From a virus, in IMG/VR virus record IMGVR_UViG_3300032157_000040, positions 1-27,331 of that record: DNA of 27,331 nt, one strand, 5' to 3'. Positions 22,549 through 27,331 of the stretch are shown one piece after another (position 1 is the stretch's first letter; every line of letters starts with the position of its first letter). The position numbers were made by a program, and so were the translations under genes. The notes under the pieces were generated by a model. It was not told the DNA's origin. It saw only the letters and a list, made by a program, of their open reading frames with translations, and searched no databases.

Positions 22549-23186
22549 TATGCTATTGGGTCTGATAATACCAATTGAGGTATGCCTCCTACTTTCCGAA
22601 ACATAATATTATCTTCTTTACCAGCTATATCAAGGCCAAATCCTACAGATCTTTTTTGAGCACTATGAATTATCTTTAATGCTTGAGCAAATTGTTTATC
22701 TTTAATGTTTCCAGGATTTTTTTCGTATGCATCAGTTATTAAAGCATCTATTGATGGATTTTTTATTTTTCCTAGCGTCTGATAATTATGAAACATATAA
22801 GATTTAAGATGTTCAATTGTTTCAGGATCAACGCTTGACATAGGATGCAAATGTTCAAGAACCGCATAATAAAAATTCATATTATTATCTTTTACGGATT
22901 TAAATTTAATAATTTTTGGAAAATAAGGATTTTTGTATCCTCTCTTTTCTAATGCCTGAATAATTTTAACAAATACAACATACGGATCATCACTGAAATC
23001 ATTTAACATAGCCTGGTGAGGAATTTTTATTACTTCACCTTCCCTTTTTGCGGCTTGTCCTTTTCGAACCATGGCATAACCACCATCACCAATATTTGAT
23101 CCTACTTTCTGTAATTTTGCTAATTTTCTTGAGCCGGGATCTAACCGTGGATCATCCTCATTTACAAATAATTCAAATAATCTCAT
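22548..23186 (-). CDS. Minimal protein-kinase-like protein B
   Basis: A 212-aa protein with a kinase N-lobe-like pattern: glycine-rich loop IGDGGYAMV (32-40), Lys in VIKIP (K54) and hinge-like AVLEHL (108-113). The catalytic segment GLDIAGKEDNIMF has D186 and N193, two residues longer than the canonical D-x4-N. QLVLSDPIA holds the metal-binding Asp candidate D209 and ends the protein, with no activation loop or C-lobe. The N-terminus MRLFELFVNE resembles a capsid-targeting peptide. It is embedded in the late virion operon and coupled on both sides (ATGA and TAATG), so it is made late, with head and tail proteins. Together with protein A it suggests a paralogous pair. Substrate unknown. Confidence 0.75.
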   Translation of the reverse strand: MRLFELFVNEDDPRLDPGSRKLAKLQKVGSNIGDGGYAMVRKGQAAKREGEVIKIPHQAMLNDFSDDPYVVFVKIIQALEKRGYKNPYFPKIIKFKSVKDNNMNFYYAVLEHLHPMSSVDPETIEHLKSYMFHNYQTLGKIKNPSIDALITDAYEKNPGNIKDKQFAQALKIIHSAQKRSVGFGLDIAGKEDNIMFRKVGGIPQLVLSDPIA

Positions 23187-23656
23187 GATCTTATCTCGCG
23201 TGCTTGCAGACTAAATCGATTACTTGCTGTGGTAACAATTCCTACTTGATTTCCAGGATCTCTAAGATTATTTAATGCTCTATAAGCATTAGGTGCAAAG
23301 AAAAGTTTTCCATCAGCACCGGTTTGTTCAAGCAATGCCTGCGGACTAATTCCTAATTGTGATGCCATATCAATTGCTAATCCAGTCATTGTATCGGCAT
23401 ATAAGGGACCTACTCCACGCGACAAAAAGAAACACTTTGTAGAATCATACGCGCCGGGCGAATAATTTCCTACAACTCCTAATCCAAGCCCAGATTGTAA
23501 TAAAGATCCAGCATTAGGAAATACAGTAGGGCCAGATGCATATTTAAATGTATTGGTAGGAACACCATTTACAGATTTAACAGTTTTCTGCGTACCTAAA
23601 TAGGTAAGCATCTGTGAACTAAAACGGCCAATTGTCGCAATATTCGGATTAGCCAT
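23183..23656 (-). CDS. Probable virion protein (157 aa)
   Basis: A 157-aa protein with a Gly/Ser/Asn-rich N-terminal half and IDMASQLGISPQALLEQTG (about 96-113), then FFAPNAYRALNNLRDPGNQV. It has no catalytic motif or membrane segment. Its start overlaps the stop of the baseplate-like gene (TAATG) and its stop overlaps the kinase-like gene (ATGA). By context and composition it is a minor virion or baseplate component; family not recognised. Confidence 0.7.
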   Translation of the reverse strand: MANPNIATIGRFSSQMLTYLGTQKTVKSVNGVPTNTFKYASGPTVFPNAGSLLQSGLGLGVVGNYSPGAYDSTKCFFLSRGVGPLYADTMTGLAIDMASQLGISPQALLEQTGADGKLFFAPNAYRALNNLRDPGNQVGIVTTASNRFSLQAREIRS

Positions 23657-24888
23657 TATTTACTCGCAGTTCGATTTACATCTTTATAAGCTGAAGAATT
23701 AGATGATGGAACAGATTGAAAAGGTCTTGTTGCAATCTTAGCCGGAGAAGTTGGATGATATGGTGTTGGAGAAATATTTGCTAAGCCATCTAAAGCACTT
23801 GAAGTTACTCTTCGAACTGCCTTTGATGCAAATGCTCCAGTCACAGCACCAAGGCTTGACTGGACATTCTTTCCAATTCTTTGTAAAATAGGATTATCTG
23901 AATTTAACAATGGATTGTTAGATTCAATAAAATCTAACAATCGGGCATTGAATGCAAGTGCGGGTAATTCTAAAAATTCTCCATGCTCGAATTGTTCTTT
24001 TGACGAACCTGCTTTTCCTAATTCAAGATTTTGAATTGTATAATAAGCATATTCATATTCAAATGTAAATGTTAATTCAAGTGTCTTATCACCTACAGAA
24101 TAATTTAAAGTATCATGAGAGAAAGCAGCAACACGTGGATTAACAAGTGTTACCTTATTAAATCTCCCGCCGTGAACTTGAAAAATGTCTATGGATGAAA
24201 TTAAATTTCTTGTGTTCTCAACATTTTCTATATTAAATCCAAATCTATGATTATCAAGTGTATTTTGAACAATATCCTCTATTTGAGCTTTTTCGCCGTT
24301 ATTAGTAACAGCCGGGCCACCTTTAAAGCTCCCACCCGAAATTAACTTCTTTATACTTGCTGGTAAACCTAAAATATTAGGATTAAAAGACGGAGTAATA
24401 TTTTTTAGAAATTGTTCTGTTGTTACAGGTCCTGTCTTACTAATTGCTACCTTTGGTTCATTCTTTCCTGGTTCAATGCCATCCTGAAAATAATATCTAT
24501 AATACATTTCCCAGAATTTTAATGTTTTACCATCTGCTACATCATGAAAAACAACCTTAACTGGATCAAAATCAATTCTAGTCTGGCTTAATCTCTTTCT
24601 ATTATATTGGTTTAATGGATCTGTCTGTATTTTGAAGGACGGCATATCAATACTCTTAACTAAAGGCTGAACTTGAGTCCAAGAGGGTTGATTAAAAAAT
24701 TTAGAAAAATGTGCTCCTGCAGATTGACTTATATTAATATTAATATAAAATTCAAATGGAAATCGAGGTTGATTTCTATAAAGAGTTTGTGAGTCTTGAT
24801 TAAAGTTGAAGGTGGCATGACGCGGGTTCTTATGATAATAGAACCCTATGTCAGTTAACTTGGTTATCAGATTTGAGAAGGATGGCAT
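23656..24888 (-). CDS. Baseplate/tail-tube-fold protein, possibly gp48 or gp54-like
   Basis: A 410-aa beta-rich protein. Pattern: FPFEFYINI (43-51), LVKSIDMPSFKIQTDPLNQY (75-94), DPVKVVFHDV (107-116) and LKFWEMYYRYYFQDG (about 122-136). This is the tube-fold style of T4 baseplate-tube junction proteins (gp48, gp54), with a tube-initiator-like C-terminal half and a long Ser/Pro-rich tail. T4 gp48 and gp54 are 364 and 320 aa. The late octamer sits 6 bases before the ATG and there is no Shine-Dalgarno, so a leaderless message is implied. It heads the unit through the 157-aa protein, the kinase-like protein, gp4 and gp16. Confidence 0.6.
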   Translation of the reverse strand: MPSFSNLITKLTDIGFYYHKNPRHATFNFNQDSQTLYRNQPRFPFEFYININISQSAGAHFSKFFNQPSWTQVQPLVKSIDMPSFKIQTDPLNQYNRKRLSQTRIDFDPVKVVFHDVADGKTLKFWEMYYRYYFQDGIEPGKNEPKVAISKTGPVTTEQFLKNITPSFNPNILGLPASIKKLISGGSFKGGPAVTNNGEKAQIEDIVQNTLDNHRFGFNIENVENTRNLISSIDIFQVHGGRFNKVTLVNPRVAAFSHDTLNYSVGDKTLELTFTFEYEYAYYTIQNLELGKAGSSKEQFEHGEFLELPALAFNARLLDFIESNNPLLNSDNPILQRIGKNVQSSLGAVTGAFASKAVRRVTSSALDGLANISPTPYHPTSPAKIATRPFQSVPSSNSSAYKDVNRTASK

Positions 24889-24894
24889 ATAAAC

Positions 24895-24902
24895 TATTTA
24901 TC
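24895..24902 (-). promoter_or_regulatory. Late promoter octamer 6 bases before a start codon
   Basis: GATAAATA followed by GTTTAT and the ATG at 24888. The predicted +1 falls at the ATG. It overlaps the last two codons and stop of the 49-aa ORF. Confidence 0.65.
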
Positions 24903-25047
24903 TATTATTATTTTCATTCTGTTTTCTGATATATGCCTCATCGGTTAATTTCTTCAATAACTCAACCGCTGAAATTCCTTCTTTTAGCAATTTAATCTTC
25001 TCTTCCTCTGATAACTCTTTTTTCAATTCATTTATTTGTTTGTTCAT
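24898..25047 (-). CDS. Short helical ORF downstream of the homing endonuclease (49 aa)
   Basis: An ATG at 25047, inside the end of the endonuclease gene, opens a 49-aa frame: MNKQINELKKELSEEEKIKL, then LKEGISAVELLKKLTDEAYI and a short polar end. It is charged and likely coiled-coil. It fills an otherwise empty 140-base gap and overlaps the endonuclease gene by 20 bases. No family recognised. Confidence 0.6.
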   Translation of the reverse strand: MNKQINELKKELSEEEKIKLLKEGISAVELLKKLTDEAYIRKQNENNNR

Positions 25048-25954
25048 CTATATTTTCCTTTAATAAATTTCCATCTTTGTCAAAAATCATAAATTGAAAA
25101 TTATAGCCGGCATCAATACAGGCTTGACGCTTGAGGAGATTGATATTATACCAACCGATAAATCCATCATATGTATATTTTGATTTTACCTCAATAATAA
25201 GATTTTTCTTTGGTATATAAATGTCCGGATAATATCTATGCTTTTTATTGTTTTCTAAATAAAATATAGGTAAAATATCAGGATTTACACATATCTCATC
25301 CTCTACAAATTTTTCTAATAATAAATTTAAACATTTGTCTTCGTATCCCTGCAATTTTATTGTTTTTCCAGATGGCAATAAATAATTCTTTTTCTTGTAA
25401 TATCTATTTCTATCAAATGTATTCTTAAAATGCATAACATTTGTTACGCCGTATTTTTCTAAATTAGTTTCTACTTTTTTATCTTGAGTAATTTTTAATT
25501 TGGATGAATGTTCGACACCATATTTTTCTAAATTGGTATTTTTAGTCTTCTGTTTGAAACTATCTAATCTCTGTGGTTTCTCTATACCATATTTTTCTAA
25601 ACATGTTTGTTTAGATTTATTTTCAAATTCTTCAAGAAGTTGAGGTTTATCAGTTCCGTGTCTTTCTACATTAGTATCTTTAATTTTCTCTCTAAATTCT
25701 TCAAGATCCATAGCATTAGTAATTCCTTCACCATACTTTTCGGTAAATGAATTTTTAATTTTATCTTTTATTTCTTTAGATTTTGATGGATTAGAAACAC
25801 CATATCTTAATAAAGAAGTCTGTTTTACCTTATCGGCAACTCCTATACGTTGGCAGGAAATAGAACAATACTTTTTGTATTGTCCATCCTTCCTGCGTAT
25901 TTCTGTCACTATCGTTTTACAACTTTTATTATTACATTTTTGACCATTTGCCAT
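25028..25954 (-). CDS. Free-standing homing endonuclease, zinc finger, six repeats and PD-(D/E)xK nuclease
   Basis: The N-terminus has a C7-x4-C12 and C30-x3-C34 zinc-binding pattern. Residues about 40-180 contain six degenerate helical repeats of 23-27 aa built on K-x-T-x-L-E-K-Y-G-V-x-x-P, similar to DNA-recognition repeats in phage intergenic nucleases. The C-terminal domain has a PD-(D/E)xK core: YYPDIYIP (P243/D244), then LIIEVKSK (E255, K257). The 308-aa protein is A/T- and Lys-rich compared with the virion genes around it. It lies between the tail tube gene and a baseplate-like gene, has its own sigma70 promoter and a strong AAAGGAG ribosome site, and is therefore likely a mobile element expressed early. 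Confidence 0.88.
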   Translation of the reverse strand: MANGQKCNNKSCKTIVTEIRRKDGQYKKYCSISCQRIGVADKVKQTSLLRYGVSNPSKSKEIKDKIKNSFTEKYGEGITNAMDLEEFREKIKDTNVERHGTDKPQLLEEFENKSKQTCLEKYGIEKPQRLDSFKQKTKNTNLEKYGVEHSSKLKITQDKKVETNLEKYGVTNVMHFKNTFDRNRYYKKKNYLLPSGKTIKLQGYEDKCLNLLLEKFVEDEICVNPDILPIFYLENNKKHRYYPDIYIPKKNLIIEVKSKYTYDGFIGWYNINLLKRQACIDAGYNFQFMIFDKDGNLLKENIDEQTNK

Positions 25955-25977
25955 ATGTTTTCTCCTTTATAAAGAAA

Positions 25978-26006
25978 CTTATACAGCAAAATTAAAGATT
26001 TGTCAA
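25978..26006 (-). promoter_or_regulatory. Strong sigma70-type promoter for the homing endonuclease
   Basis: On the minus strand, a perfect -35 TTGACA (26001-26006) and -10 TATAAG (25978-25983, 5 of 6) are separated by 17 bases. Predicted +1 near 25971; AAAGGAG then precedes the ATG at 25954. It lies in the 59-base gap after the tail tube gene. Confidence 0.75.
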
Positions 26007-26013
26007 GAAAATT

Positions 26014-26628
26014 TCAACCAAACGTGGTTCCGCCCGTCGGAGAAGCGATATCTGGATATGGATTTCCTCCAACAGTTGTTCCGTCGTTTGTATTTGGACC
26101 TGCTACCTGTGTTGCATTATCATAACGAATTGTTAATGTAATAATTACTGGATCACCAGAAGCATAATCTCCACCATCAGTAGCATAACCTGTTACCCAG
26201 CAACCGTCTAATACCCATGATTCTAATTGATCGTTATTGGTACCATCTAAAGAATGAATTTCCATTGTGAATTTATAATTGATACCTGCAACCGCACTTG
26301 TTTGTTCAAAGTGATTCATTTGTTTTTGGACTTGTGATCCAACTGCTGAGGCTACCGAATTAACAATATCATCGCGCAATGTAACATCAATTGTATCAAA
26401 CGAGTGCTTTCCTTGAATCCATGCAACAGAATTATAAGAATCAAGCTGAACTTCAGTATAATTAAGTTTCGGGCGTGTGCAAGTAACAACATTAGCAGTC
26501 ATTTCCCTTAAACCATTGTTTTCACCGAAATTTTGCCATAGAATCCTAAAACGATATTTTTGCTTTGGATGCAAAATGCCAAGTTTGTTTCCATCTAATG
26601 GAATACCGAATTTTGCTAAATTTGCCAT
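26014..26628 (-). CDS. 19: Tail tube protein gp19-like
   Basis: The subunit of the inner tail tube through which DNA passes. The 204-aa protein matches T4-type tube proteins in pattern: YRFRILWQNFG (26-36), VTCTRPKLNYTEVQLDSYNS (48-67), WIQGKHSFDTIDVTLRDDI (70-88) and DPVIITLTIRYDNA near the C-terminus. The C-terminal tail is Gly/Pro/Thr-rich. AGGAG lies before the ATG and a GATAAATA late promoter sits at 26656-26663. It follows the sheath gene, the T4 gp18-gp19 order. Confidence 0.92.
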   Translation of the reverse strand: MANLAKFGIPLDGNKLGILHPKQKYRFRILWQNFGENNGLREMTANVVTCTRPKLNYTEVQLDSYNSVAWIQGKHSFDTIDVTLRDDIVNSVASAVGSQVQKQMNHFEQTSAVAGINYKFTMEIHSLDGTNNDQLESWVLDGCWVTGYATDGGDYASGDPVIITLTIRYDNATQVAGPNTNDGTTVGGNPYPDIASPTGGTTFG

Positions 26629-26655
26629 TTTAATCTCCTGCTATATAGCTAATAC

Positions 26656-26663
26656 TATTTATC
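26656..26663 (-). promoter_or_regulatory. T4-type late promoter octamer (GATAAATA)
   Basis: Located between the sheath terminator and the tail tube ATG. Predicted +1 near 26650 leaves about 20 bases of leader with AGGAG. Confidence 0.7.
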
Positions 26664-26687
26664 AAAATTAAGAAAATTTTTATCAGC

Positions 26688-26717
26688 CAAAAAAATACCG
26701 GCTTTCGAAGCCGGTAT
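26688..26717 (-). terminator. Rho-independent terminator after tail sheath
   Basis: A perfect 10-bp stem, ATACCGGCTT against AAGCCGGTAT (26695-26717), around a 3-base loop. On the minus strand seven T residues (26689-26695, partly within the stem end) follow. It lies 17 bases past the sheath stop and separates high-level sheath transcription from the tail tube unit. Confidence 0.92.
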
Positions 26718-26733
26718 CTTGTTTATCTACCTA

Positions 26734-27331
26734 TTATGGTAATGCTAGGCTTGTGCCAGTATTCATAATTCTGATAGGAATGTAAATAAATTCAATTGCC
26801 TTAACAGGTTGAATTGCAATATCAATCCAAAGTTCGTTTCTATCTATACGAGCTGGTGTGTTATTCGATAAATCGCAAACAACCAAGAAGTCGTATAATG
26901 CACGAAGTGTGATCAATTCAGCTAAGAAACGGTCAAATGCATCCTTAACAGCCTTACGTGTCGTTGAATCATTCGGTTCAAACAAGAATGGCATTGCAAG
27001 AAGATTGCACTGATAACGTAGATAATTTTCTAAACGAACCACATTGATACGATCTGTTGCACTTGCGTATGGTTGACGTGTTTTCTGGCCGAATACAACA
27101 ATACCACCCGTTGGCATAACACGAATTGGATTAATACCATTAATGTATAGGATATCTCTCTGACCTTCATTCAACTTAACAGTAATAAATTGGCCGGCAT
27201 CATTAACATATCCAACTGCTGCGGCATTATTAACCACGCCACGTTGTAAACCTGCTGGAGCAAACCATGGATAAGAAACTTGGTCACTATAAGCAATGGT
27301 GCGAAGAGCCATGTGTGTTGGAGGAACAACA
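26734..27331 (-). CDS. 18: Tail sheath gp18-like, C-terminal part (5' end outside window)
   Basis: The contractile outer tail cylinder. The frame is open to the right edge (V-V-P-P-T-H precedes the internal Met at 27312), so that Met is not the true start. The pattern SYPWFAPAGLQRGVV, INPIRVMPTGGIVVFGQKT and RINVVRLENYLRYQ matches the conserved C-terminal domain of T4-type sheath proteins. The C-terminus is a hydrophobic strand ending TSLALP. Roughly 199 residues are present out of an expected 650 or more for the T4 homologue. A strong terminator follows. Confidence 0.93.
   Translation of the reverse strand, partial: VVPPTHMALRTIAYSDQVSYPWFAPAGLQRGVVNNAAAVGYVNDAGQFITVKLNEGQRDILYINGINPIRVMPTGGIVVFGQKTRQPYASATDRINVVRLENYLRYQCNLLAMPFLFEPNDSTTRKAVKDAFDRFLAELITLRALYDFLVVCDLSNNTPARIDRNELWIDIAIQPVKAIEFIYIPIRIMNTGTSLALP

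Noticed and set aside
25430-25830. Regularly spaced repeats at DNA level that look array-like
   Set aside because: They encode the K-x-T-x-L-E-K-Y-G repeats of the homing endonuclease, are imperfect and lie in a coding frame, so this is not a CRISPR array.
1-27331. tRNA genes, IS elements, integrase or attachment sites
   Set aside because: No cloverleaf with a T-arm consensus, transposase-like frame, inverted-repeat ends or integrase motif was seen; the window is nearly all tightly packed phage genes.

Overview
The window is a stretch of an AT-rich, T4-superfamily tailed-phage (myovirus) genome. The sequence carries a near-complete set of T4-type replication and recombination proteins: gp41-like helicase, gp61-like primase, gp32, UvsX, UvsY, UvsW and a probable gp62-type clamp-loader subunit. 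It also carries T4-type virion and packaging proteins: terminase gp16 and gp17, head-completion nuclease gp4, tail tube gp19 and the C-terminal part of tail sheath gp18. Several conserved hypotheticals look to me like the marine and alphaproteobacterial wing of the family rather than coliphage T4, but that is from memory and no host can be named from the sequence.

Layout. Almost everything is on the minus strand, so transcription runs from 27331 towards 1. (i) 27331-19168 is a late virion block: sheath, terminator, tail tube, an inserted homing endonuclease with its own sigma70-type promoter, a baseplate-like protein, a small virion-like protein, a protein-kinase-like protein, gp4, a 48-aa ORF, small terminase, two candidate internal head proteins (the second apparently extended by a -1 frameshift), then large terminase from 19165. 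(ii) 17550-15490 is a 686-aa protein with two winged-helix-like repeats. (iii) 15337-6436 is a tightly packed replication/recombination operon behind a strong sigma70-type promoter and a structured leader. It holds gp32, uvsX, two small proteins, DUF4326, uvsY, a small protein, uvsW, a small protein, a nucleotidyltransferase-cupin fusion, a conserved unknown, the clamp-loader-like protein, a zinc-finger protein, a small protein and a miniature DnaE-like polymerase fragment. (iv) 5487-6427 is the only plus-strand island, two genes including a GNAT-like protein. (v) 5420-1 holds a second kinase-like protein, a virion-like protein, a lytic transglycosylase, primase, helicase, and two hypotheticals, the last running off the edge.

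Regulation. Seven minus-strand copies of GATAAATA sit just upstream of start codons of virion or unknown genes, and one TATAAATA sits before the plus-strand island. These look like T4-type late promoters. Three sigma70-type promoters (N17 spacing) precede gp32, the homing endonuclease and the primase. At four genes the promoter lies so close to the start codon that the mRNA should be leaderless.

Most interesting: two late-expressed, minimal kinase-like proteins that both end just after the metal-binding Asp-Pro motif, together with several other proteins, begin with short N-termini resembling the T4 capsid-targeting sequence cut by prohead protease. They are candidates for a set of packaged, injected effectors. 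Also notable are a 195-aa DnaE-like protein that keeps the likely catalytic aspartates, and a probable -1 frameshift on an A10 run.
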